DNA of 64,000 nt from Corynebacterium maris DSM 45190 (GTDB lineage Bacteria; Actinomycetota; Actinomycetes; Mycobacteriales; Mycobacteriaceae), in contig NC_021915.1 in assembly GCF_000442645.1 (NCBI RefSeq), positions 2,666,001 to 2,730,000 of the forward strand. Direction: 5' to 3'. Every line of letters begins with the position of its first letter. The stretch's first letter is position 1. The notes under the pieces are model-generated. The model did no database searches. It had not been told where the DNA came from and saw only the letters and a program-made list of their open reading frames with translations. Shown here in pieces: positions 36,669-45,054 of the stretch. A program made the position numbers and the translations under genes.

Positions 36669-38906
36669 TTAGAGGCTGTCGAAGAAGTCGCTGACTTCGT
36701 CGGGGATGACCTCGTCCAGACCGGGGACCGGGGCCGGTTCCGGCGCCGGTTCTGGCTCTGCCGGAGGCTCCGGCGGGGCGGGCTCGCCCTCGGGCGGCGG
36801 CGCCTGGTCCCCTTCCGGCGTTTCGCCGCCTTCCGGCGTCGCTGCGCTGGGGCTGACCTCAGGGGCGGTGGTCGCCGGCGCCGGCGCCGGGGCGGCGGTG
36901 CTGGTGGCGGCTGAACCGCCGCCGGTGGAACCCGTGCCGGCGGACGGTCCCGTGACGTAGTAATTCAGCCCGTACGTCACGGGCTCGGGAGTGGCGAAGT
37001 AACGGATCTCCTCGTCGGCCAAGGCGTTGTCCAGGACGTCCTTCCAGATTTGGGTGGGGGCGCCGGAGCCGTACATGTTGCCGCCCCACTGGCTGAAGAT
37101 GGGGGTGGTGTTGTCTTCGGTGCCCACCCACACGGCGGTCGACAGCTGCGGGGTCGCGCCGAGCATCCAGGCGTCCTTGTTCAGGCCGGTGTCGCCGAGC
37201 TGGGCGGTGCCGGTCTTGGCGGCGGAGGGCCGGCCGCCGGCCAACTGGGCCCCGTTGGAGTATGCGGCGATGGGTTCCATGGCGTGCAGCAGGTTGTCGG
37301 CGACCTGTTCGGAGACGCGGCGCTCGCCCTTGCTGTCGTCGAACTCGTAGAGGACCTCGCCGGAGGCGGTTTCCACGCGCTCGACCCAGTGGGTCTGGTG
37401 GTAGACGCCGCGGTTGGCGAGGGTGGCCATGGCGGCGGCCATGTCGAGGGGGCGGGACTGGTACTGCCCCAGGATGATGCCTTCGTAGGGCTGTTCGCCG
37501 TTTTCGGTCAGGGTCGCCGGGATGCCCGGCAGGGAGCGGGCCATGCCCAGGGCATGCGCCATGTCGGCCGTGTCCTGGGTGGTGTTCTCCAGGTCCTCTT
37601 GCAGCCGGATGAAGGAGGTGTTGTAGGAGCGGTGCAGCGCGTACTCGATGGAGCAGGTGCCGCAGTAGCCGGTGACGTTGTCCACGGCGAACCCGCCCGG
37701 CAGGGTCAGCGGGGCGGAGGAGTACTGGGCCGCCAGGGGGATGCCCTGCTGGAGGGCGGCCGCCAGGCCGAAGATCTTGAACGTGGATCCGGTCTGGTAT
37801 GCGGCGTTGCCGTAGTCCCAGCCGGCGGCGTTTTCTCCGCCGTAGTAGCCACGGACGGCGCCGGTGCCCGGTTCCACGGAGACGACGCCGGCGGCGGCGT
37901 CGTCCTGCAGGGGGGCCAGGTGGGTGGCGACCGCGTCCAGGGTGGCGTTCTGGGTGTCCATGTCGATCGTCGAGGTGATCTGCAGGCCGCGGGTGGTGAC
38001 CTCTTCCTCGGTGATGCCGACCGTCTCGAGTTCGGCGATCACGTGGTCTTTGATGTGGCCGTTGGTGCCCTCCGCTTCGGTGTAGGCGGAGTACTCGGCG
38101 GGGTCCCGGGTGGCAGGGAACTGCAGGGAGTCCCGGGTGGCCGGGTCAAGGTTGTCTTCCTCCACCATGCCGTCGAGGACGTAGTTCCACCGGCTTTCGG
38201 CGCCCTCCGGGTTGGCCCAGGGTTCGAGCTGATTGGGCATCTGGATGACGCCGGCCAACAGTGCGCCCTCGTCGACGGTCAACTCGCTGGCGGGCTTGTT
38301 GAAGTAGGCGTTGGCGGCGGCCTCGAGGCCGTAGGCGTTGCGGCCGAAGTACACCGTGTTCAGGTAGGCCCCGAGGATGGTCTCCTTGTCCCACTGGTTG
38401 GTCATCTTGATGGAATAGACCAGCTCTTTGGCTTTGCGTTCGATGGAGTGCTCGTTGCCGACCAGGACGTTTTTGACGTACTGCTGGGTGATCGTGGAGC
38501 CGCCGCCGGCGGACTCGTCGCCCGTCAGCTGGCCGATGACCGCGCGGCCGAAGCCCGTCACGGAGAAGCCGCTGTTGGTCCAGAACTCCCGGTCCTCGGC
38601 GGCCAGCACCGCGTCCTGGACGTGTTCCGGCACCTCTTCCAGCGGGATCTGGCGGCGGTTCCCGTCCGGCGGGACGATGCGCGCGAGCTCGGTGGAGGAA
38701 TCGGAGGCAAAGACCGTCGACACCTGCGCCGTCGTCACTTCCTGGGGCTCCGGGACGTCGATCCGGATGTAGTAGGCGAGGAACGCGCCCACCGGGATCG
38801 CGACGATCACGGCGAGGACGCCGAGAATGATTTTCCAGGCGTTCTTCCGCCCGGGGGGATTCTTCTTCGCCGCGGACGACGAAGATTTCGATGAGGGTGC
38901 AGACAC
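36669..38906 (-). CDS. Class A penicillin-binding protein (transglycosylase/transpeptidase)
   Basis: A 745-residue bifunctional peptidoglycan synthase. It has a Lys/Ser-rich cytoplasmic tail, a membrane anchor at about 24-47, and a GT51 domain with the catalytic Glu104 (AAEDREFW) and the GGSTITQQYVKN motif (about 135-147). The transpeptidase domain has the SxxK nucleophile Ser374 (GSTFK), an RSYNTSF motif and KTGTA. The last 80 residues are Pro/Glu/Ala-rich and outside any domain. The start is GTG 38906 with GGAG just upstream. Corynebacterial class A PBPs act in polar growth together with Wag31/DivIVA (family knowledge). Confidence 0.93.
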   Translation of the reverse strand: MSAPSSKSSSSAAKKNPPGRKNAWKIILGVLAVIVAIPVGAFLAYYIRIDVPEPQEVTTAQVSTVFASDSSTELARIVPPDGNRRQIPLEEVPEHVQDAVLAAEDREFWTNSGFSVTGFGRAVIGQLTGDESAGGGSTITQQYVKNVLVGNEHSIERKAKELVYSIKMTNQWDKETILGAYLNTVYFGRNAYGLEAAANAYFNKPASELTVDEGALLAGVIQMPNQLEPWANPEGAESRWNYVLDGMVEEDNLDPATRDSLQFPATRDPAEYSAYTEAEGTNGHIKDHVIAELETVGITEEEVTTRGLQITSTIDMDTQNATLDAVATHLAPLQDDAAAGVVSVEPGTGAVRGYYGGENAAGWDYGNAAYQTGSTFKIFGLAAALQQGIPLAAQYSSAPLTLPGGFAVDNVTGYCGTCSIEYALHRSYNTSFIRLQEDLENTTQDTADMAHALGMARSLPGIPATLTENGEQPYEGIILGQYQSRPLDMAAAMATLANRGVYHQTHWVERVETASGEVLYEFDDSKGERRVSEQVADNLLHAMEPIAAYSNGAQLAGGRPSAAKTGTAQLGDTGLNKDAWMLGATPQLSTAVWVGTEDNTTPIFSQWGGNMYGSGAPTQIWKDVLDNALADEEIRYFATPEPVTYGLNYYVTGPSAGTGSTGGGSAATSTAAPAPAPATTAPEVSPSAATPEGGETPEGDQAPPPEGEPAPPEPPAEPEPAPEPAPVPGLDEVIPDEVSDFFDSL

Positions 38907-39122
38907 TTCTCCGGCTACCTGTGCCCTTCCTTAAAGAGTGTGGCAATGAGCGGTTAATGACCAGCGTTGACCGATCAGCGTTTTTACGGCCGAGACCTCA
39001 TAGATCCGCACATGATGCGCTACAACCCGATGAGCTCCCCGTATCTTCAACAACCGAGGATAAGACTACTTCCTTCCCCGATGGGCAGAAAGTGGCAGAG
39101 TCGCCTCCCCCCTTCGGGAGCG

Positions 39123-39485
39123 TCACTCCGGGCTCGCGACCGTCGCCGTCAAAAGGTGATTCCACCGGCATTCGACGCACACCTCGACGAGGTGCACCGT
39201 GATGTTGGGCACTGTTTTGATGATCTCGGCGATCTCTTCCTCGCTGCGCGCCGTGCCGGAACGCCGCCCGAGGCGTTCGTGGTAGATCCAGCGCACCTCA
39301 CGCAAGCTGTCCCGGCCGCACACGGGGCAGGCCCGGTCGACGGCGTAGCCATGGTGAGTCGCCGCCGCGACCAGCAAGAAATCGGCGTCGCACAGGTTCT
39401 CCCGGAGGACTTCCCCCTCCCCGAAAGCTCGGAGCAGGGCTTGCCGACGCCAGCGGTGCGAAACTTCATTACGGTAGACGATCAC
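39123..39485 (-). CDS. DUF5318 zinc-ribbon-like protein
   Basis: A 120-residue protein starting with VIVYRNEVSHRWRRQALLRAF, as usual for this actinobacterial family. Four cysteines form two CxxC pairs, CPVC (middle) and CVEC (near the C-terminus), which probably bind zinc, and VCVECRWNHL ends the domain. The start is set at GTG 39485, because a TACAAT -10 box (39498-39493) lies 7 nt upstream, implying a leaderless transcript; ATG 39494 overlaps that box. The family is often encoded next to the class A PBP. Its function is unknown. Confidence 0.8.
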   Translation of the reverse strand: MIVYRNEVSHRWRRQALLRAFGEGEVLRENLCDADFLLVAAATHHGYAVDRACPVCGRDSLREVRWIYHERLGRRSGTARSEEEIAEIIKTVPNITVHLVEVCVECRWNHLLTATVASPE

Positions 39486-39583
39486 GCCTTCCATTGTAGG
39501 AAGACCGCGGAGGGCCCACCGGCAGACTCCGCCCCAAAAGTTTCGGGAGCAAATGTTTGTCGACGATTGTTTAGGATAGACAC

Positions 39584-40045
39584 ATGACTTCGTCCACCCC
39601 CGCGAACATTGCCCGCCGTATCCGTCCTGCCATGACCAAGCTCTACGTGATGTATTTCCGCATCGCGGAGCAGTCCGACCTGACGGGGCCGCAGCTGTCC
39701 ATCATGTCTCGACTGCAGGAAAACGGGCCGTCGCGCATCAGCCAGGTCGCCCGCGAGGAAGGCATCCGCATGCCCACGGCCTCGAACGCGCTGCATCAGC
39801 TCGAGCAGCGCGAACTGGTGCACCGGGTCCGCGACGAGTCGGACCGCCGCGGCGTCCGCGTGGAACTGACTCCCCTCGGCGCCGCCGAGCTCAACCGGGT
39901 CGGCGAAGAGCGCGAAAGGTACCTCGCGGACATGATCGCCACATTGAGCGAGGAAGACGCCCAGGAACTGGACAAGCTGGCGGACATCATCCTCAAGCTC
40001 GCGGATTCCTACGGCGTCGACTCGATTTCCAAAGACGGCAAGTAA
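39584..40045 (+). CDS. MarR family regulator, MalR-like
   Basis: A 153-residue regulator with a winged helix at about 30-105: LTGPQLSIMSRLQENGPSRISQVAREE, the recognition helix around MPTASNALHQLEQRELVHR, and the wing DESDRRGVRVELTPLG. The position between a DUF5318/PBP cluster and a universal stress protein gene matches C. glutamicum malR, a regulator of envelope remodelling, as I recall it. TAGGAT (39572-39577) lies 6 nt before the ATG, without a Shine-Dalgarno, so the mRNA is probably leaderless. Confidence 0.85.
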   Translation: MTSSTPANIARRIRPAMTKLYVMYFRIAEQSDLTGPQLSIMSRLQENGPSRISQVAREEGIRMPTASNALHQLEQRELVHRVRDESDRRGVRVELTPLGAAELNRVGEERERYLADMIATLSEEDAQELDKLADIILKLADSYGVDSISKDGK

Positions 40046-40068
40046 ACAGCGATAATATAACCAGTGAA

Positions 40069-40094
40069 CGCCGGTTACCGTACGGTAACCGGCG
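40069..40094. repeat. Perfect 26-bp palindrome downstream of the MarR gene
   Basis: The arm CGCCGGTTACCGT (40069-40081) is followed without spacer by its exact complement ACGGTAACCGGCG. It lies 11 bp after a TAATAT box (40053-40058), where a repressor site or an RNA hairpin would sit at the start of the universal stress protein mRNA. Confidence 0.85.
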
Positions 40095-40132
40095 CCGCCG
40101 CAGCGCTCGTCCCCAATCCACTGGTTGAAGGA

Positions 40133-41083
40133 ATGCCGACACACGACACCTCCCCCGACGCCGATCCGCTCCGGATCCTGGTGGCCTGGCGTCCTGACGC
40201 CGACGGAACAGAAGCCCTCGAATTCGCGGCCTGGCTGGCCCGGACCACCATCGTGCAGGTCCGCGTCGTCATGACCTATGTCCGAATCTGGCCTACCAGC
40301 AGCCGGAATAAAACGAGCTCCAAATACAAAAAATGGCACCGCCACCAGGCGGAACGCTACGCCAAGAAGGTCAGGTCCACCCTCACGGAGGTCAACCTCG
40401 ACCAGTCCCACTGGGACGACCGCGTCGCCGTGTTCAGCGACGGGACCTCCGAGGCGACCATGCTCACCCAGGCCGCCGAGGACTATGACGCCGATCTGCT
40501 CGTGTTGGGCACGAACGCGACCGCCCCCAAGGGCCGTTTCCGCGCCGGCTCCACGGCAGAGACCTTGTTGCACTCGTCCCCTCATCCCGTGGCCTTGACT
40601 CCGCGCGCCGTGAAGTTGTCCAAGCGCGGGGTCACCCGCATCAACATGGCGCTGCTGGAGTCCGACTACACCCAGCACACGCAGCTCCTGCACTTCGCCG
40701 CGCAGCTGGCCGACCGCTGGAAGGTCCCCTTGCGGCTGGTGGCCTTCTCCCCGATGGGGCTGACGAAGACGTCCGACAAAATTTCCGCGGACATCGCCCG
40801 CACCATCTCCGACGAGTGGCACGAACAGGCCTTGAGCATGCTCGACCGGGCCCGGGACGCCGTGATGGAGAACGTGCCTGACCTGGACGTCAGCACGGAC
40901 ATCGGCGCCGGATCCGGGTGGGGCGGCGCCGTCGACGCCCTGAAGTGGAAGAAGGGGGACCTCATCTGCCTGGACTCAGTCGAGCGCGGGCCGATCGAGC
41001 GGGTGTTCATCGGTTCGACCGAAGCGGAGTTCCTCCGCCACGTGCAGGCGCCCGTCCTGCTCAATCCCGCGCCTCGCCGGTAG
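40133..41083 (+). CDS. Universal stress protein, two UspA-like domains
   Basis: A 316-residue protein with two UspA-type domains. The first starts at PLRILVAWRPDADGTEAL and has DADLLVLGTNATAPKGRFRAGSTAE as its nucleotide-loop region. The second is more diverged (LLRINMALLESDYTQ-like start, ending in DLICLDSVERGPIERVFIGSTEAEFL). The ATP-loop glycines are partly missing, so ATP binding is uncertain. The start is uncertain: ATG 40133 is chosen for its typical N-terminus, while GTG 40064, just behind a TAATAT box, would give 339 residues and place the 26-bp palindrome inside the coding region. It follows the MarR gene by about 90 bp. Confidence 0.75.
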   Translation: MPTHDTSPDADPLRILVAWRPDADGTEALEFAAWLARTTIVQVRVVMTYVRIWPTSSRNKTSSKYKKWHRHQAERYAKKVRSTLTEVNLDQSHWDDRVAVFSDGTSEATMLTQAAEDYDADLLVLGTNATAPKGRFRAGSTAETLLHSSPHPVALTPRAVKLSKRGVTRINMALLESDYTQHTQLLHFAAQLADRWKVPLRLVAFSPMGLTKTSDKISADIARTISDEWHEQALSMLDRARDAVMENVPDLDVSTDIGAGSGWGGAVDALKWKKGDLICLDSVERGPIERVFIGSTEAEFLRHVQAPVLLNPAPRR

Positions 41084-41115
41084 GAACCCCTCCGGCGGAG
41101 GGCTAGGCTGGGGGC

Positions 41116-41607
41116 ATGTCCCACCCACGAAAGCCGAATGATCGTGAGCACCCGGAAAACGACCTGATGGACGACGACGCGGACTTCGCCAACCGTCGTC
41201 CCCCGGAGCCACGGTCGGCCGAGGAGCTCGCCCAATCCGGCGACCCGGCCGAACGCGCCGCGCGCAACCGGGCGTCCACCCGGCAGGCGATCCGCTACCT
41301 GATCGGCTCCATCGTGGCGACCGTCCTCGTGGCCCTGGTGCTCGGCGTGATCGCCCGCCTCATGGGCGGCCCGCTGTGTGAGGCGGGCGAGGAGACGTGG
41401 CTGTGCACCGAAGCTTCGCAGGTGTGGTGGTCGATCGGCGCGTCGCTGACGCCGATCATCGCGATCACCGGCTGCGGCGTGATCATGGTCCGCAAGCTCA
41501 ACGCCTACCTGCGCTGGCGCCCCTGGATGGGCGTGTTCTGGGCCCTGGTGCCCTTCACCATGGCCTGGCTGACTTGGACGCTCGGCCGGCTGGCGCTCGT
41601 CGTCTAG
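41116..41607 (+). CDS. Membrane protein with an acidic N-terminus
   Basis: A 163-residue protein. Residues 1-55 are hydrophilic, with many Asp, Glu, Arg and Pro. Three membrane segments follow (about 58-80, 97-117 and 129-150), and a short outer loop (GGPLCEAGEETWLCTEAS) contains two Cys that could form a disulfide. No family was recognised with confidence. TAGGCT (41104-41109) lies 6 nt upstream of the ATG with no Shine-Dalgarno, indicating a leaderless start. It ends directly at the convergent trhO gene. Confidence 0.75.
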   Translation: MSHPRKPNDREHPENDLMDDDADFANRRPPEPRSAEELAQSGDPAERAARNRASTRQAIRYLIGSIVATVLVALVLGVIARLMGGPLCEAGEETWLCTEASQVWWSIGASLTPIIAITGCGVIMVRKLNAYLRWRPWMGVFWALVPFTMAWLTWTLGRLALVV

Positions 41608-42510
41608 CTACGACGCAGGACCCGCGGGCTCAGCGCAGTCGAGGCACACGGCCGTGGCCGGGTCAGCGACGCAATTCTCGCAGATCAGCACCTGCTTCCG
41701 GCAGGTGTCCTCGTTGGCGCAGTTGACGAACACGTCGTTCGGTTCCCCGCAGTGGACGCAGTGGCCGAGGCGGGCGTAATCTTCGCCGAATTCGGTGTGC
41801 ATGCGGCCGTCGAAGACGTAGAGCGAACCCTCCCACAGGCCCTTGTTGCCGTATTTTTCGCCGTAGCGGACGATGCCGCCGTCGAGCTGGTAGACCTCCT
41901 CGAAGCCGCGGTTTTTCATCAACGCGCTCAAAACTTCGCAGCGGATGCCGCCGGTGCAGTAGGAGACGACGGGCCGGTCTTTCATCCAGTCGTATTTTCC
42001 GGAGTCGAGTTCGGCGATGAAGTCGTGGGTGGTGTCCACGTCGGGCACGACGGCGCCGCGGAACTTTCCGATCTGCGCCTCCATCGCGTTACGGCCGTCG
42101 AAGAAGACGACGTCGTCTCCGTGCTTGTCGACGAGCGCGTGGACCTCCTCCGGATTCAGGTGGGCGCCGCCGCCGACCACGCCCTCCTCGTCGACCTGGA
42201 GTTCTTCCGCCGCGCCGAAGGCCACGATCTCATCGCGGACCTTCACGCTGAGCTTAGGGAAGTCTTCCGCGCCGCCCTCGGACCACTTGAACTCCATGTC
42301 CTTGAAGCCCGGGTAGTCCTTGGTCTTGCGGACGTATTTCTTGCACGCCGCCATGTCCCCGCCGACGGTGCCGTTGATCCCGTGCTCGCTGATCAGGATC
42401 CGGCCCTTCAGTCCCAGGGATTCGCACAGGTCGCGCTGCCACAGCATGACCGCGGTGGGGTCGGCGATGGGCGTAAACGTGTAATACAGAAGAATTTTGC
42501 TGAGGGACAC
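41608..42510 (-). CDS. trhO: tRNA uridine(34) hydroxylase TrhO, rhodanese family
   Basis: A 300-residue enzyme that hydroxylates wobble uridine 34 in certain tRNAs, using the rhodanese fold. The N-terminal acylphosphatase-like domain (SLSKILLYYTFTPI, GINGTVGG) is followed by the rhodanese domain with DGRNAMEAQIGKFRGAV and the active-site loop SYCTGGIRCE. The C-terminus adds a Cys-rich zinc-binding tail (CVHCGEPNDVFVNCANEDTCRKQVLICENCV). The start is GTG 42510, with TAGACT (42524-42519) 8 nt upstream, so the transcript is probably leaderless. The in-frame extension upstream runs into the next gene and is not coding. Confidence 0.88.
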   Translation of the reverse strand: MSLSKILLYYTFTPIADPTAVMLWQRDLCESLGLKGRILISEHGINGTVGGDMAACKKYVRKTKDYPGFKDMEFKWSEGGAEDFPKLSVKVRDEIVAFGAAEELQVDEEGVVGGGAHLNPEEVHALVDKHGDDVVFFDGRNAMEAQIGKFRGAVVPDVDTTHDFIAELDSGKYDWMKDRPVVSYCTGGIRCEVLSALMKNRGFEEVYQLDGGIVRYGEKYGNKGLWEGSLYVFDGRMHTEFGEDYARLGHCVHCGEPNDVFVNCANEDTCRKQVLICENCVADPATAVCLDCAEPAGPAS

Positions 42511-42565
42511 GTGAGCAGAGTCTAGTCGGCGGCGACCCGGATCCACGGATCCGGGGCTGAGACAT

Positions 42566-44059
42566 TCAGCGCTTGTGGTACAATGCCTTGCGCCAGTACA
42601 CCGGCTCGGAGGTGACCAGCACGCCCAGGTTGCGGAAGATGTCCTCGTCCACCGACCCGAGGATCGTGGTGGTGTGGACGTCGCAGCCGACGAGGTTCTG
42701 CAGTTCCGCCAGGGCGCGGCGCGCCTCGTCGGAGGTGGCGGCGGACACCGACAGGGCGATGAGCACCTCGTCCGTGTGCAGACGCGGGTTGCGGGAGCCC
42801 AGGTGCCTGGTCTTGAGGGTCTGGATCGGTTCGATGGAGGCGGGCGAGAGCAGCAGCGATTCGTCGTCGATGCCGGCCAGGTGCTTGAGCGCGTTGAGCA
42901 GCATCGCGGCGGAGCAGCCCAGCAGCGGGGAGGTCTTGCCGGTGACGATGCAGCCGTCGTGCAGCTGCATGGCCGCGGCGGGTTGTTCCGTGGCCGCCGC
43001 CACATCCAGCGCCGGCCGGACCACGGCGCGGTCCTCCGGGGAGCAGCCGGCCTTGCTCATGATCACGGCGATGCGCCCGGAGACAACGTCGTCGGCGTCG
43101 TTGACGCGTTCCTCCACCAGCGCTTTGTAGTAGCGGCGCACGATTTCCTGGATCGCGGCGTCGCGACAGACGTCGTCGTCGGCGATGGCCCGGCCCACCA
43201 TGTTCACGCCCATGTCCGTGGGCGAGCGGTACGGCGACTCCCCCGCCAGGTGCTCCAGCATGGTCTTGAGCAGCGGGAAGACCTCGACGTCCCGGTTGTA
43301 GCTGGTGGCCTGCTCGTTGTAGGCGGCCAGGTGGTACGGGTCGATCACGTTGATGTCGTCGAGGTCCGCGGTCGCGGCCTCGTACGCCAGGTTCACCGGG
43401 TGCTCCAGGGGCAGATCCCAGATGGGGAAGGTCTCGAATTTGGCGTAGCCGGCGGAACGGCCGCGCTGAAATTCGTGGTAGACCTGGCTCAGACAGGTCG
43501 CGAGCTTGCCGGAGCCCGGGCCCGGCGCGGTGACGAGGATGACGTCGCGGGAGGTGTCCACGAAGTCGTTGCGTCCGAAGCCTTCGTCGGAGACGATCTT
43601 GGCGCTGTTCGTGGGGTAACCGGGGATGGGGTAGTGGCGGGCGACTTTCAGGCCGAGGCGCTCCAGGCGGCTGATGAAGGCGTAGGCCTGCTGGTTGTTT
43701 TCCTCCAGCTGGGTCATGACGACGTTGTCGACGAGGAAGCCGCGTTCCCGGAAGACGTCGATCAGGCGTAGGACGTCGTCCTCGTAGGGGATGCCCAGGT
43801 CGGCGCGCACTTTTTGGCGCTCCAGGTCTTTGGCGCTGAGACAGATCAGGATCTCCAGATCGTCTTTGAGGCGGTCGAGCATGGCGATCTTGTTGTCCGG
43901 GGTGAAGCCGGGCAGGACCCGGGAGGCGTGCATGTCGTCGAAAAGCTTGCCCCCCATCTCGAGGTACAGCTTGCCGCCGATCTGTTGGCGGCGGGCGTTG
44001 ATGTGATCCGACTGCATCTGGATGTAGCGTTCGCGGTCGAACCCGATCTTCGTCGACAT
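42566..44059 (-). CDS. DUF1846 domain protein
   Basis: A 497-residue protein matching the DUF1846 family along its length: IGFDRERYIQMQSDHINARR at the start, ILVTAPGPGSGKLATCLSQVYHE (a P-loop-like glycine motif near residue 160-185), then a central region with DMGVNMVGRAIADDDVCRDA. Structures of this family are known but its biochemical role is not established, to my knowledge. ATG 44059 follows AAAGGCAGCC. It lies 55 bp upstream of trhO on the same strand. Confidence 0.85.
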   Translation of the reverse strand: MSTKIGFDRERYIQMQSDHINARRQQIGGKLYLEMGGKLFDDMHASRVLPGFTPDNKIAMLDRLKDDLEILICLSAKDLERQKVRADLGIPYEDDVLRLIDVFRERGFLVDNVVMTQLEENNQQAYAFISRLERLGLKVARHYPIPGYPTNSAKIVSDEGFGRNDFVDTSRDVILVTAPGPGSGKLATCLSQVYHEFQRGRSAGYAKFETFPIWDLPLEHPVNLAYEAATADLDDINVIDPYHLAAYNEQATSYNRDVEVFPLLKTMLEHLAGESPYRSPTDMGVNMVGRAIADDDVCRDAAIQEIVRRYYKALVEERVNDADDVVSGRIAVIMSKAGCSPEDRAVVRPALDVAAATEQPAAAMQLHDGCIVTGKTSPLLGCSAAMLLNALKHLAGIDDESLLLSPASIEPIQTLKTRHLGSRNPRLHTDEVLIALSVSAATSDEARRALAELQNLVGCDVHTTTILGSVDEDIFRNLGVLVTSEPVYWRKALYHKR

Positions 44060-44186
44060 GGCTGCCTTTCCGTCGTCTTTTACCGCCTTGCACTCTACGC
44101 CGTGTCCGCGCCCGACCACGACCCGGCCGTCCTTCCTGCGCACTCGTGGTTCTGGCCCGCCCGGGGCGGCGATAGACTTGTCATTT

Positions 44187-44999
44187 ATGCCCGAAGGTCA
44201 TGTCATTCACCGTCTCGCCCGGGAATTCAACCGCGATTTCACCGGCCGCGCCCTCACCGCCACCAGTCCGCAGGGCCGTTTCTCCGCTGAGGCCGCGCTC
44301 ATCGACGGCCACCGCCTCATTGAGGCCGAGGCCCACGGCAAGCATCTGTTCATGCACTTCGATAACCCGGAGCCCGAGCACATCGTCTACATCCACCTCG
44401 GGTTGATCGGCCAGCTGCGCTTCGAGCCCAACGACGGCGCCCGCGGGCAGATCCGCCTGCGGCTGGACAACGGCACGGTCGCCGCACATCTGCGCGGTCC
44501 GCAGTGGTGCCGGCTGATCACGGAGGAGGACTACGCGGCGGCGGTGGCGAAGATCGGGGCCGATCCACTCCGCGCGGACGCCGACCCGGAGTCGATCCGC
44601 CCGAAGATCGCCCGGTCGCGGCGTTCCATCGGCTCGTTGCTCATGGATCAGAAGCTCTATGCCGGGGTGGGCAACATTTACCGCGCTGAAACCCTGTTCC
44701 GGCAGGGCGTCTCGCCCTTTACCCCGGGCAAGGAGGTGACGGACGCGCAGTTCGACGGCCTGTGGGAGGACCTCGTGGAGATCATGACGATCGGCGCGGA
44801 GACCGGCCAGATCGACACCGTGCGCGCCGATCACATGCCCGAGCAGATGGGCAGGGCGGCCCGCGACGACGAGCACGGCGGCGAGGTCTACGTCTACCGC
44901 CGGGCGGGTCTGGACTGTTATGTCTGCGGCGCCCCGGTGCGCCAGCAGGTGATGGAGGGCCGCAACCTCTTCTGGTGCCCGCGGTGCCAGCCGGAGTGA
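44187..44999 (+). CDS. Formamidopyrimidine-DNA glycosylase/endonuclease VIII family protein (Nei type)
   Basis: A 270-residue base-excision repair enzyme that removes oxidised bases and cuts the abasic site. After Met removal, Pro2 and Glu3 form the active site (MPEGHVIHRLA), and the Nei-type PEGH is used rather than the PELP of Fpg. The helix-two-turn-helix region has KLYAGVGNIYRAETLFRQGVSPF, and a zinc finger with four Cys ends the protein (CYVCGAPV...CPRC). TAGACT (44173-44178) lies 8 nt before the ATG without a Shine-Dalgarno, indicating a leaderless mRNA. Confidence 0.9.
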   Translation: MPEGHVIHRLAREFNRDFTGRALTATSPQGRFSAEAALIDGHRLIEAEAHGKHLFMHFDNPEPEHIVYIHLGLIGQLRFEPNDGARGQIRLRLDNGTVAAHLRGPQWCRLITEEDYAAAVAKIGADPLRADADPESIRPKIARSRRSIGSLLMDQKLYAGVGNIYRAETLFRQGVSPFTPGKEVTDAQFDGLWEDLVEIMTIGAETGQIDTVRADHMPEQMGRAARDDEHGGEVYVYRRAGLDCYVCGAPVRQQVMEGRNLFWCPRCQPE

Positions 45000-45054
45000 T
45001 CCAAGGAGGGAAAACCGCCCTGAAATGCAGGGCGAAGCGGGTACAGTCGGCGAC

